NCBI GenBank assembly: GCA_038210135.1
Contig: JBBQWZ010000031.1
Coordinates: 17,207-81,206, forward strand
Direction: 5' to 3'
DNA: 64,000 bases
Source: JBBQWZ01 sp038210135
GTDB lineage: Bacteria; Acidobacteriota; Terriglobia; Bryobacterales; Bryobacteraceae
The notes beneath the pieces were generated by a model. It was not told the origin of the DNA and did no database searches. It saw only the letters and a program-made list of their open reading frames with translations. Below are positions 26,917-35,982 of the stretch, one piece after another. Within the stretch, counting starts at the first letter, position 1; each line of letters opens with the position of its first letter. The position numbers were made by a program, and so were the translations under genes.

Positions 26917-28134
26917 CTAGCCCGCCACCGCTGCCGGACGCAGCGCCCCGCGATGACACTGATTGATCGCCTTGGTTAACGCCGCCGCTACGGTACGAAC
27001 CTGCGCCTCGCTCAGCTGATTGAAAAACGGCAGGGCAATCGTCCGGTCCGCGACATGCTCCGTGATCGGGAAATCGCCGCGCCGGTATCCGAACTGATCC
27101 TGATAAAACTTTTGCAGGTGAATCGGAGCGAAGTAGTTGTTGCAGCCGATGCCCTCACTGCGCAACGCCGCCAGAACCTGGTCGCGATCTTCCCGCCCGA
27201 ACTGGTCCTCGAGGCGGATCACGTAAACGAACCAGCTCATCGTGGCGTCGCCCGAAGGACGAGGCGGCAGAATCACGCCCGGCACGCGCTCGAGATGCTG
27301 ATCGTACCGGGCGGCCGCTTGCGCCCGTTGCGCCAGGATGCTGTCGAGCCGCGAAACCTGCCCCAGGCCCAGCGCGCAGTTGATGTCGGAAAGCCGGTAG
27401 TTATAGCCCAGACGCTCATGCTGGAGCCATTCCGCGCCCTCTCCCCGGCCCTGGTTTCGCCAGCTTCTGGACAAACGCGCGATCCGTTCGTCGTTCGTCA
27501 CGACCGCTCCGCCTTCTCCCGTCGTAATTTGCTTGTTCGGATAGAAAGCGAAAACACCGCTGTCGCCGAGTCCGCCCGCGCGGCGTCCGCCGACCGTCGC
27601 ACCAATTGCTTCGCACGAATCCTCAATCACCGCGAGCTTGTGTTTCGCCGCGATCGAGAGAATCCGGGGCATGTCAGCGGGATTGCCGAAAACGTGAACA
27701 GGCAGAATCCCGCGCGTCTTCGAACCAATCGCCGACGGGATGGCGCGCGCGTCCATGTTGTACGTGTTGATGTCGATATCGACAAACCGGGGCACGGCGC
27801 GCTCGTACAACATGCAGTTCGCTGAAGCGACAAAACTGAACGGCGTCGTAATCACTTCGTCGCCGTCGCCAATGCCCGACGCTTTGACGCAAAGGTGCAA
27901 TGCGCTGGTTCCGGAATTCACCGCCACCGCGAAACGCGTTCCTGCCGCTTCGGCGAGCGCTTCCTCAAAGGCGGGCAGCAGCGGACCCAGGCTCAGGCTT
28001 CGGCCGCTGAGGACATCAAGTACCGCCTGGCGTTCTTCGTCGGTGACATCGGGTGCCGAAAGCGGAATCGCGGAGGGACTGGTCGAATGGAGGGACGTGG
28101 CGGGACGGGCCACAGCAACGCTGGACATATTCAT
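26917..28134 (-). CDS. DegT/DnrJ/EryC1-family (PglE-like) sugar aminotransferase
   Basis: A 405-residue PLP-dependent sugar aminotransferase. The PLP-binding lysine is in FAFYPNKQITTGEGGAVVTND; earlier motifs include AVNSGTSALHLCVKASGIGDGDEVI and IEDSCEAIGA. It would transfer an amino group from glutamate to the 4-keto group produced by the adjacent PglF-like dehydratase (12 bp apart), giving UDP-4-amino-4,6-dideoxy-GlcNAc. Two potential starts (codons 1 and 3) give the same protein. There is a 63-bp gap upstream, the largest in the operon. Confidence 0.92.
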   Translation of the reverse strand: MNMSSVAVARPATSLHSTSPSAIPLSAPDVTDEERQAVLDVLSGRSLSLGPLLPAFEEALAEAAGTRFAVAVNSGTSALHLCVKASGIGDGDEVITTPFSFVASANCMLYERAVPRFVDIDINTYNMDARAIPSAIGSKTRGILPVHVFGNPADMPRILSIAAKHKLAVIEDSCEAIGATVGGRRAGGLGDSGVFAFYPNKQITTGEGGAVVTNDERIARLSRSWRNQGRGEGAEWLQHERLGYNYRLSDINCALGLGQVSRLDSILAQRAQAAARYDQHLERVPGVILPPRPSGDATMSWFVYVIRLEDQFGREDRDQVLAALRSEGIGCNNYFAPIHLQKFYQDQFGYRRGDFPITEHVADRTIALPFFNQLSEAQVRTVAAALTKAINQCHRGALRPAAVAG

Positions 28135-28197
28135 TCCTTGGAAGCGAAGAGTTAGATTGAGAAAGCGTGGATCGAGGACAAAGAAACGCGGGAGGAT

Positions 28198-28869
28198 CTA
28201 CTGGAGCCCGCTCTTTGAAACGTCGTGGACGAACGCCATCGGATTGCGATCGGCAGGTCCAAAGAATTCTTCCATCGAAGCATGACCGGCTTTTGCGATT
28301 CCCGCGGCGGTAATCACTTTCAAAAACGTCAGGGCGAGAATTTTGAGGTCGAGCCGAACGCAGCGGTGATCCACGTACCAGACGTCGAGCTCGAACTTAC
28401 GATCCCATTCAATTTCGTTGCGGCCGTTCACTTGGGCCCAACCGGTTATGCCGGGCGGAACGGTGTGGCGCCGGCGTTGTTCTTCGGAATAACGAGGCAG
28501 GTACCGGACCTCAAGTGGCCGCGGCCCAACCAGGCTCATATCGCCGGTAAGCACGGTCCACAACTGCGGCAATTCATCCAGACTGTACCGGCGAAGCGAT
28601 TTGCCGAATTCCGTAAGCCGAACAATCTCAGGCAGCGGCCTGCCGTTCGCATCGCACTCGTTCGTCATCGTGCGAAATTTGACGCAATCGAAAGTCACTT
28701 CGCCGAAGCCCGGCCGCGGGTGGCGATATAGCACCGGCGCGCCCAACTTCACCCGCACTAGAATCGCCACGATCAGCATGACCGGTGCGAGCACAATCAG
28801 CGCGATGGTCGAGATCACGACATCCATCAGGCGCTTGGTGAATCGATACATCGGCGAGGGCAGCTTCAT
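28198..28869 (-). CDS. PglC/WcaJ-type initiating phosphoglycosyl transferase
   Basis: About 223 residues, the size of the small monotopic phosphoglycosyl transferases (PglC-like). One N-terminal re-entrant hydrophobic helix (MDVVISTIALIVLAPVMLIV), the RPGFGEVTF and KFRTM motifs, the catalytic DELPQLW, SLVGPRP and PPGITGWAQVNGRN. It moves a phospho-sugar, here probably diacetylbacillosamine-1-P, to undecaprenyl phosphate to start repeat-unit assembly. The open frame reaches 29007 but overlaps the acetyltransferase; the ATG at 28867-28869 (MKLPSPMYRF) is preferred. Confidence 0.9.
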   Translation of the reverse strand: MKLPSPMYRFTKRLMDVVISTIALIVLAPVMLIVAILVRVKLGAPVLYRHPRPGFGEVTFDCVKFRTMTNECDANGRPLPEIVRLTEFGKSLRRYSLDELPQLWTVLTGDMSLVGPRPLEVRYLPRYSEEQRRRHTVPPGITGWAQVNGRNEIEWDRKFELDVWYVDHRCVRLDLKILALTFLKVITAAGIAKAGHASMEEFFGPADRNPMAFVHDVSKSGLQ

Positions 28870-28891
28870 ATTGACGTTCGTTGGCTCCGGC

Positions 28892-29602
28892 TTAGCGCGC
28901 AACGCTGAGAGCCTCTCCGAGATAGCGATCGCCCGGCTGGCGCTTCCGGACAATTCGCGCAGGCGTTCCATAAGCCACCACGAAATCCGGAATGCTTCGA
29001 ACCACAACAGCGCCGGCTCCTATCACCGTGTGCGCGCCGATCGCCAATTCCTGAATCACCGTGGCGCCGATTCCGACGCTCGAGAATTCGCCGATCTGCA
29101 CGCCGCCGCCAATCGTAGCCGCCGGACCCAGACTGGTGAACTTCGCCATCGTCGAATCGTGATCAAGCGACGCGCGCGTATTCAGAATGCAGCCCGCGCC
29201 AATTCGCGCCGCCGGATTCACTACCGCCCCCGCCATGATCACCGTGCCCTCGCCCACCACCACATCGCGGCCGATCTCCGCCGACGGATGGATCACGATC
29301 GCGAATCGAATCCCTGGGCATACCGCTTCGAGCTCGGCTGAAATCCGGGCCCGCGCCCAGTTATCGCCGATCGCCACGACGACTTCCAACTCCGGATATT
29401 GGCTGCGGGCCTTCCGAAGATCCTCCAACGTTCCATTGACCTGAATGCCACCGCACTCCGTGCCGGCCGGTTTATAACGATCCAACAGGCTGACCGTTTC
29501 ATAGCGACCCTGGCGCTCGACAATATCGAGTACCACCTTCGCGTGGCCGGACGCGCCAAAGACGGCGAGCGGTTTTTTGTCCGGAAAAGAAGGAAGGGTC
29601 AT
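28892..29602 (-). CDS. PglD-like sugar O/N-acetyltransferase
   Basis: A 236-residue protein with an N-terminal Rossmann-like substrate-binding domain (LAVFGASGHAKVVLDIVERQ, as in NeuD/PglD) and a C-terminal left-handed beta-helix of hexapeptide repeats (from HPSAEIGRDVVVGEGTV to AIGAHTVIGAGAVV). The catalytic His is in ASLDHDS. The combination fits PglD, which N-acetylates UDP-4-amino sugar to UDP-diacetylbacillosamine. A 22-bp gap separates it from the PglC-like gene. Confidence 0.88.
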   Translation of the reverse strand: MTLPSFPDKKPLAVFGASGHAKVVLDIVERQGRYETVSLLDRYKPAGTECGGIQVNGTLEDLRKARSQYPELEVVVAIGDNWARARISAELEAVCPGIRFAIVIHPSAEIGRDVVVGEGTVIMAGAVVNPAARIGAGCILNTRASLDHDSTMAKFTSLGPAATIGGGVQIGEFSSVGIGATVIQELAIGAHTVIGAGAVVVRSIPDFVVAYGTPARIVRKRQPGDRYLGEALSVAR

Positions 29603-29613
29603 GAGGGCGGAAA

Positions 29614-31593
29614 CTATTCCACTGCAATTACGCGAACATCGTAAGCGGCGATTTTCACCGCGACCGTAACGCTCGAATTGGAAGCCACAAACGGGACAGG
29701 CCGGTCTGAAATGTACTCGCTGACTCCATGAAAATCAACCGGACGTGGAAATACAATTTCGCCCGACCATTCCGCCGCCGATTGGTTTACCAGCGTCACG
29801 ATCGTCCTGCCGTTCCCTTGATTAAGGACGTACTCAACCGGCGGACCGTTGACAACCGCCGGCTGTGAGCGCAATGCCAGCGTGTCCAACAAAACCAAAG
29901 CGCCACGCACCAGCGCGCTGCGATTCGCCGCTTGCCCGTAGAGAGCAGTGACGAAGTACACCTCGCCGTCGCCCATCTGCCGCCGCGTGATCAATGGATC
30001 CGACGCGCCCGCGAGAGCCACCACATCCGCTCCCGCCGTTTTCGCGCCGACATAGGAAAACGATGCCTCTGTTTGGCTCGCGGCGCCATTCAGCCACCGC
30101 GAAGACGTCGCTGTCCGCGTAGATCCATCGAGTGTGACGCCCAAAAGGTCTGCTTCCGCCGCCGTCGCCTGCCCGCCGAACACAACCAGTGCGCCGCCGC
30201 TTTGCACCCACGCGGTCAGATCCGTGCGGAGCGTATTCGTCATCCGCACATCGCCCGCAAGCACAATCACTTTGTAGCGCGCGAGCACGTCCGCCGTGAC
30301 ATGGTCTGTGAGAATATCGAGCGTGTCGCCCCATCGCGTAAAAGGCATCGGCTCGTACGGACGCGGATCTCCACCGGCCGCAAGGTACGCGCGAAACTTG
30401 TCCGCATCCGGAACACCCGCGCTACTTGCAAACGGAGCGCCAGGAGCCAGACCATGCGACCAGTGATTCGGATACGCCGTGCGCAGGATGTTGTTCAACA
30501 TGTGGTCGCCGTCGGCGTACGGGATGTCCTGATACCAGACCGCATTCTGCTGGTTGTAGGCTCCGTGTTTCGGATCGAATCCGTGGTCATGCGCAACCAG
30601 CAACGCCGTAGTCGCAACCGTTTGCCCCACGTCGCGATGGCGGCGCAGAGCAAAATCGGCGAAGTCCTTCGTCGCTTGCCCGAACGGATTCAGCTGCCCG
30701 TTCGACAAGCGATATTGCACCGCTTCGTTATGGACGACGTTCGCGCCGCTCATGTAAGAGAGGTAGTAAATGCGCCGCAGATAATCGGCTGACCAACCTC
30801 CGAGTAGGTTGCCTTTCTCGTCGTATTCGGTCGCCTTGTTGTTGCCCGTGCGCCACGCCGAAATGTCGATACCCCATTGCCGGCCGTTCTGCCGCGCGGC
30901 TCCGCGAAGAAACGCAATACCCGTCGAGAGGTCGCCGAGCTCGTCGATTCCGCGCTCGAGCATCTGCAGTTCGACGCCCATTTCATAGGCGTAATTAGCA
31001 TTCGGTGGATAGTCCGTCACCGCGGCCAATGAATAACTTCGCTGCCCTGCCGGCTGCGCGAGATACTGGCTCAGCGCCGGATCGATGTTCTGGTAATACC
31101 GCTGCAAGCGCCCGCCCGCCGCGGACCGCGTGAGCGTTCTATACGTCGGCCTTCCGGACGCTACCCAATCGCCGCCCGACTGATCCCATTCCGGCATCAG
31201 GTTCCAGTAATACGGCGCCTTCAAGCCGGACATCGCTTGGAACGCCGCGCGTTGCCGGTCGATCTCGTCGGCCGAAAGGCCCGCCGGAAGGGAGAATGCC
31301 GGCAAGCGCAACATCACGCTGGTCAAGCTTCCGGCCGCGGTTTTCATTCCCGCCTCGACCGGCGGCGTAAACGTCAACGCGTTACACATGCCGAGCGCCA
31401 GGTTCTGCGCAATCTGAGGATCGGTGTATCCCTTCGCGCCATAAAATTCGTGGAAGAACTGGAACGGCACAGGCTCGGCGGCCTGCGCGGCAACCACGTG
31501 CGGTACACGCGTGGGTTGCAGAAGCCCGTATCCGGCGATCATGGCTAGCACAGCCAGACCCACCTTCACAAAGTGCATCCGCATACTATTCAC
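29614..31593 (-). CDS. Secreted glycoside-hydrolase-like protein of unknown family
   Basis: A 659-residue exported protein. Signal peptide (VGLAVLAMIAGYGLLQ), then a region resembling a TIM-barrel (PYYWNLMPEWDQSGGDWV, GIDISAWRTGNN, LSYMSGANVVHNEAVQY with possible acidic catalytic residues), a flavodoxin-like/trimerisation-like domain (about 430-560: YKVIVLAGDVRMTNTLR, WVQSGGALVVFGGQA) and a C-terminal beta-sandwich (TIVTLVNQSAAEWSGEIV). That order resembles GH42-type beta-galactosidases, but I cannot place it in a named family. It overlaps the upstream glycosyltransferase by 4 bp, so it belongs to the polysaccharide operon and may trim or release the polymer outside the cell. Confidence 0.65.
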   Translation of the reverse strand: MNSMRMHFVKVGLAVLAMIAGYGLLQPTRVPHVVAAQAAEPVPFQFFHEFYGAKGYTDPQIAQNLALGMCNALTFTPPVEAGMKTAAGSLTSVMLRLPAFSLPAGLSADEIDRQRAAFQAMSGLKAPYYWNLMPEWDQSGGDWVASGRPTYRTLTRSAAGGRLQRYYQNIDPALSQYLAQPAGQRSYSLAAVTDYPPNANYAYEMGVELQMLERGIDELGDLSTGIAFLRGAARQNGRQWGIDISAWRTGNNKATEYDEKGNLLGGWSADYLRRIYYLSYMSGANVVHNEAVQYRLSNGQLNPFGQATKDFADFALRRHRDVGQTVATTALLVAHDHGFDPKHGAYNQQNAVWYQDIPYADGDHMLNNILRTAYPNHWSHGLAPGAPFASSAGVPDADKFRAYLAAGGDPRPYEPMPFTRWGDTLDILTDHVTADVLARYKVIVLAGDVRMTNTLRTDLTAWVQSGGALVVFGGQATAAEADLLGVTLDGSTRTATSSRWLNGAASQTEASFSYVGAKTAGADVVALAGASDPLITRRQMGDGEVYFVTALYGQAANRSALVRGALVLLDTLALRSQPAVVNGPPVEYVLNQGNGRTIVTLVNQSAAEWSGEIVFPRPVDFHGVSEYISDRPVPFVASNSSVTVAVKIAAYDVRVIAVE

Positions 31594-32825
31594 TGTAATT
31601 TGCTTTCCCCGAGCACCACCGCCGGATTCGCATTCGCGACCCGTGACCCCAGCGGAGCGTTCGCGATCAGGCTCCGGTATTCATTCATCCAGAGCCGGTC
31701 CACCCGCTCCGCCGAGAACTTCGCGCGAACATGCTCGATGGCCGCGCGGCCGAACTGACTCCGCTTTTCTGGCGTCGCAGCTAACTCGAGCAAGGCCTGC
31801 GCCAGCCGTTGCGGCTCGTTCGGAGGAACCAGCAACCCGGTAACGCCGTCGAGCACCGGATCGACGATGCCCGCCACTTTGCTCGCCACCATCGGAATGC
31901 CCATCGCCGCCGCTTCGAGCGCAACCTGCGACAGGCCCTCGCGAAACGACGGCAGTACACAAATGTCGGAGGCGGCAAAAATACCTGGAACCGCATCCGC
32001 CGGGACGCCGCCTGGCAAATGGACTGACGGCTCACTCCGAAGCCACTCGCGCGCGCTGTGCGAAATCGGATCCGTCTCGTCCTCCTCGCCAGCCAACAGC
32101 AGATGCAGATCCGGTCGCTTGCTTACGACAACCTTCCAGGCATCGGCGAGAACAGCAATTCCCTTGTCCTTCGACAATCGGCCGATGAACGTAACCAACA
32201 GCGCGTCTTGCGGAATGCCTAACGTCGCCCGTGCAGCGGAACGAATCGCCGGAACATCATCTGGAGGACGGAACCGGTTCAGGTCCACACCAGCGCAGGA
32301 ACCATCGCCTAACGTGAACACTTTTTCGGCCTGGCAAAGCCCTAGTGAAAGGACCTCCGTGCGCACCGAGTGGCTCACGCAGTACGACCGCGTCGAGAGC
32401 CCGGCGCTCGCGCGTTCCGCGCCTTCGAGAATACGTCGAAGCACGCCCGTCCTGGTCAGCAGCGGCAAGCCGTGCACCGTGTATAACCGCACTGGAACCC
32501 CAGCAAGCTTCGCCGCGGCCATCCCCAGCAGTCCCGCTTTCGGAGTGTGCGCGTGCACCACATCGGGTCTGATTTGCCGCAACAGAGAATACAATCGGCG
32601 CAGCGAAACCAGATCCTGTATCGGCCGCGGTGGCCGCGCCATCGCGATCCCGTGCGTCGCGATTCCGCATTCTGCGCCCAGGCGATCCAGTTCCGCGCCC
32701 GGCGACGACACCGCATGCACTTCAAATCCGGCAGCCGAAAGAGACCGCAGTTGGCGCGGGAAAAACGCAACCATCGTCTGCGGCACCGTGGTGATCACCA
32801 CGATGCGCGGCTTTCTCCCACTCAC
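31590..32825 (-). CDS. GT4-family glycosyltransferase
   Basis: A 411-residue GT-B fold retaining glycosyltransferase. The C-terminal donor domain has FIGRLSKDKG and the E-x7-E motif in REGLSQVALEAAAMGIP, typical of GT4. The N-terminal domain starts RKPRIVVITTVPQTMVAFF and has HAHTPKAGLLGMAAAKL, as in EpsD/WbpH-like enzymes. It adds one sugar of the repeat unit on the cytoplasmic face. Starts and stops overlap those of both neighbours by 4 bp. Confidence 0.92.
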   Translation of the reverse strand: MSGRKPRIVVITTVPQTMVAFFPRQLRSLSAAGFEVHAVSSPGAELDRLGAECGIATHGIAMARPPRPIQDLVSLRRLYSLLRQIRPDVVHAHTPKAGLLGMAAAKLAGVPVRLYTVHGLPLLTRTGVLRRILEGAERASAGLSTRSYCVSHSVRTEVLSLGLCQAEKVFTLGDGSCAGVDLNRFRPPDDVPAIRSAARATLGIPQDALLVTFIGRLSKDKGIAVLADAWKVVVSKRPDLHLLLAGEEDETDPISHSAREWLRSEPSVHLPGGVPADAVPGIFAASDICVLPSFREGLSQVALEAAAMGIPMVASKVAGIVDPVLDGVTGLLVPPNEPQRLAQALLELAATPEKRSQFGRAAIEHVRAKFSAERVDRLWMNEYRSLIANAPLGSRVANANPAVVLGESKLQ

Positions 32826-33727
32826 GCGATCGCTCCTGACGCCATCGCCCGGTGATCCGTCGGCTCGCTAGCCGCCGCCAGGCCGTCCAAAACCGCTTGC
32901 CATTCCGCGATATCCGCGCCGGTCAATTTCTCTTCGCGGAGCTTCATCATTAGATAGCGCGACGACGTCAACGCGAGTCCCGCGTCCATTGCGACTCTCA
33001 CCGCCTCAGCCGACGCCGCCCGCAAATACAGGCCAGTGCCTAATTCCTGGCGCCGCGCTCGCAGATATCGGATTCTTCCGCAACGGCTATGCCAGCGTTT
33101 CTGAAATCCGCCGCGCAGTTCGCGATAACCCAACAAAATATCCGGCAAGTTCGCGAACCGGCTGTATGGATGCGAACGATACAGAATCTCGCAATCTTCA
33201 AAGCGGATCGCTCGGGCATCGTACAGATGCTTGCGGTACCAATCCGCGCGCCCCATCCACGTCGGATGTCCCATTCCGAAGCCGAGCGCTGGATGCGCCA
33301 CGATCGCCTCGTGATCGACCGACAGCGGCCGCTTGCCGATGGGCTGATTTTCTTCCCCGCAAATCAGCATCCGGCAGCCGAGCAAATCGACCTCCGGATT
33401 CCGCTGCATGAATTCCACCTGCCGCAGCAAGCGGTCCGGATAGCTGATGTCGTCCGAGTCCATGCGCGCGATCAGGCTCCCGCGAGCGCGTCCCAGACAT
33501 TCGTTCAATCTCGATGCCAGGCCCTTCGTCTTGCCGTCTGACCAAACCACCACGCGCGAATCCGGAATCTGTCTCGCATATTCCAGGCTGCCGTCGTTCG
33601 ATCCGTCGTCGCACAGGAGAAATTCGAGGTTCGTGTGCCGCTGCTCGAGAATCGAACGCACGGCCAGCGGAAAGAACCTGCCTGCGTTATAAAACGGCAG
33701 CATCACGCTGACCAGAGGGGTTTCCAT
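32822..33727 (-). CDS. GT2-family glycosyltransferase
   Basis: A 301-residue GT-A fold inverting glycosyltransferase. Nucleotide-binding strand VSVMLPFYNAGRFFPLAVRS, DDGS in LEFLLCDDGSNDGS and the DxD-like DSDD in ARMDSDDISYPDR are present. The C-terminal half (from about residue 200) is basic and helical without clear membrane segments. Probably adds one residue of the repeat unit. Positioned between two GT4 genes in the operon. Confidence 0.92.
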   Translation of the reverse strand: METPLVSVMLPFYNAGRFFPLAVRSILEQRHTNLEFLLCDDGSNDGSLEYARQIPDSRVVVWSDGKTKGLASRLNECLGRARGSLIARMDSDDISYPDRLLRQVEFMQRNPEVDLLGCRMLICGEENQPIGKRPLSVDHEAIVAHPALGFGMGHPTWMGRADWYRKHLYDARAIRFEDCEILYRSHPYSRFANLPDILLGYRELRGGFQKRWHSRCGRIRYLRARRQELGTGLYLRAASAEAVRVAMDAGLALTSSRYLMMKLREEKLTGADIAEWQAVLDGLAAASEPTDHRAMASGAIA

Positions 33728-33736
33728 TTTTCTGTC

Positions 33737-34861
33737 CTACGCTCGCGCGTACATCTGGCCGAGTTGCGCCGTGACGCTTTCCCAGGCAAACCGGCGCGCA
33801 TTCGCAACCGCTGCTTCTTCAAACTTCCGCCGCATCTCGCCGTTATCCATCAACGTGCGGAGCTGCGCGGTCAAGTGTTCGACATCGCCCGAGCGGAACA
33901 GCAGCCCGCTCGATTGGCCAATTACTTCGGGAAGCCCGCCGTTATCGCTTGAAACCACCGGCCGACCACACGCCTGCGCTTCAATCGCCACCATCCCGAA
34001 CATCTCGTTCACTCGCGTCGGCAGCACGAATACGTCGGCCATGTTGAAGATCGAAGGCAGCGCTTCCTCGGCCACAGCCCCGAGGTAAATCCCCTTCAAC
34101 TCGCGCAGCCGCTCGGTGATCTCATCCGACCCTTCATGGCCAAATTGCCCGATCGGCCCGGCCACCACCAACCGCACGTTACGGCCTTCGGCGAGCAGCT
34201 TTCCGTACGCTTCCACCAGCAAGTCAGTTCCTTTTTGGCGGCACACACGACCGACGTAAAGCAACACGAATTCGTCCGTCAATCCCGTTGCTGCCCGACG
34301 CGCGGCGGCGGCCGCGGCATCAGGAAAGAACTGCTGCATGCTCACTCCGTTGTGCAGCACCTGCATGCGCTCCTCTGGAATCGACCAATACGCGGCGGAT
34401 TCACGCAAGCAATAATCCGACACCGGAAGCAAGGAAGTGAAGCTGTTCAACGCGCGCTTATACCAGGGAAAGAACGGATTCTGTTTCCCGCGGCGAAAGA
34501 TAAAGTAATCGAACGAAAGCAGCGTCTTCGGTTGAATCCCCGAAGCGAAGATCTTCGCAAACGCCGCCCCTTCGGCGATCGAATGAAAATGGATCACGTC
34601 CGGCGCAACGCTGCGCACATCGCGCAAACTCTTCGCCAGAAACTCCGCCGCCCGCAGGACGCCTTTGCGATGACAAGCCAGCGCGCGAATTTCAGCGCCG
34701 CAATATTCCATCGACTTGGTTTCGTCTTCGGCGGAATAGACGATCACGCGCGAGCCCTGCTCCACCTGGCGCATCGCCAGTTCGCGAATCCGCCGCTCCA
34801 TTGCGCCACCGAATTTGTAGAGAATCGGCAAATGCGGCATGCCGATATGGACAATCGTCAT
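33737..34861 (-). CDS. GT4-family glycosyltransferase
   Basis: A 374-residue GT-B glycosyltransferase beginning MTIVHIGMPHLPILYKFGGA with a Gly-rich acceptor loop. The donor domain has YVGRVCRQKGTDLL, and the E-x7-E motif is in RVNEMFGMVAIEAQACG. The open frame reaches 34963, but the ATG at 34861 overlaps the upstream stop (ATGA) and starts the first strand. Its product would add a sugar to the lipid-linked repeat unit. Confidence 0.92.
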   Translation of the reverse strand: MTIVHIGMPHLPILYKFGGAMERRIRELAMRQVEQGSRVIVYSAEDETKSMEYCGAEIRALACHRKGVLRAAEFLAKSLRDVRSVAPDVIHFHSIAEGAAFAKIFASGIQPKTLLSFDYFIFRRGKQNPFFPWYKRALNSFTSLLPVSDYCLRESAAYWSIPEERMQVLHNGVSMQQFFPDAAAAAARRAATGLTDEFVLLYVGRVCRQKGTDLLVEAYGKLLAEGRNVRLVVAGPIGQFGHEGSDEITERLRELKGIYLGAVAEEALPSIFNMADVFVLPTRVNEMFGMVAIEAQACGRPVVSSDNGGLPEVIGQSSGLLFRSGDVEHLTAQLRTLMDNGEMRRKFEEAAVANARRFAWESVTAQLGQMYARA

Positions 34862-35982
34862 ATGCTTTCCGCCGCCGCGGACGCGGTCGCTCCGCTTGTC
34901 GACTTCGGAACTCCCCAGCGCCTTACCGCCGCGCGCACCACAGCAGCCGGCACAACGCCCCACGCCGATCGCCTTCTCGCCGATGCGCCTTGCACGGCGG
35001 AATACAATTCGAGGTGCCGCGCAACCATCGACTCCACCGAAAACGACTTCCGCGCGTAGCTGCTCATGCGTTCCGCTGCGCCAGAATATTCGGGGTAATG
35101 ATCGAGCACGTGCGCAATGTCCGCCGCCAGTCCCTCTTGCGTCCTCTGAGAAACGAGACGGCCGAAGCCACCCGCCTGCTCGGGGATCCCGCCGACCGCG
35201 CTCGCAACAAACGGAAGCCCGGACATCATCGCTTCCGTAATCACCGACGGAAGCGCTTCCGTCTCACTGGGCAGCACCAGAAGATCGCTCGCTTGGTACA
35301 GCGCGGACAATGCTTGGGGATCCTGCTTACCGATGAAGAACACGCGGTCCTGAAGGCCGAGTTCCGCTGCCAACTCTCGAAGCGAGTGTTCGAGGGTCGC
35401 CGTCTGATAAGCAAGCGTCAAAGTGACTGGATGCTCTAACCGCGCGATCGCGCGCAACAGAAGATCGCAGCTCTTCAAAGCGATTAGCTGGCCAACGAAG
35501 AGCAGCCGCCAAGGCTCGCCGACTCCTCCCGCGTTCGCGCGTCGAAAGGGAAACTGCGACGGATCGATCCCGTTCGGAATGGTTGCCTGCCGCGCGCTGG
35601 CGACCGAATACTTCCGCTGCACGAATTCCGCTTCCGCCTCGCTCAAGCTGACGACAGCGTCCGCCCGCGACATCACATAGCGAGTCGCCTGGCTCCGCAT
35701 CGGACTCACCCGCGTCCCCGACATGTGGCTCACGTCGTGCGCCGAGTAGACGAATGGCGTCGCACTCGCGTCGCTCGCCAACCGGACCGCGCCATAGCTC
35801 AAGTGATGCACATGGACCACGTCGAAGCGCGAGAAATCCGCCGCGTCGTAATGGCTGAACGTAGTCACTTCGTGGCCCGCGCGCCGGAACCCGGCTTCGA
35901 GCGTCGTTTCGGGCGTACTCTTCACATAGCCCGAGCGCTTGCCGCCCGCGCCGTAAATGCCGCCGATCAAACCGATCTTCAT
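34858..35982 (-). CDS. GT4-family glycosyltransferase
   Basis: A 374-residue GT-B glycosyltransferase. It begins MKIGLIGGIYGAGGKRSGYV and has HVHHLSYGAVRLAS in the acceptor domain; the donor domain has LLFVGQLIALKSCDLLL and E-x7-E in ETEALPSVITEAMMSG. The ATG at 35980-35982 overlaps the polymerase stop by 4 bp and is preferred over the frame opening at 36162. Together with the other GT4s and the GT2, it implies a repeat unit with at least four added sugars. Confidence 0.92.
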   Translation of the reverse strand: MKIGLIGGIYGAGGKRSGYVKSTPETTLEAGFRRAGHEVTTFSHYDAADFSRFDVVHVHHLSYGAVRLASDASATPFVYSAHDVSHMSGTRVSPMRSQATRYVMSRADAVVSLSEAEAEFVQRKYSVASARQATIPNGIDPSQFPFRRANAGGVGEPWRLLFVGQLIALKSCDLLLRAIARLEHPVTLTLAYQTATLEHSLRELAAELGLQDRVFFIGKQDPQALSALYQASDLLVLPSETEALPSVITEAMMSGLPFVASAVGGIPEQAGGFGRLVSQRTQEGLAADIAHVLDHYPEYSGAAERMSSYARKSFSVESMVARHLELYSAVQGASARRRSAWGVVPAAVVRAAVRRWGVPKSTSGATASAAAESI

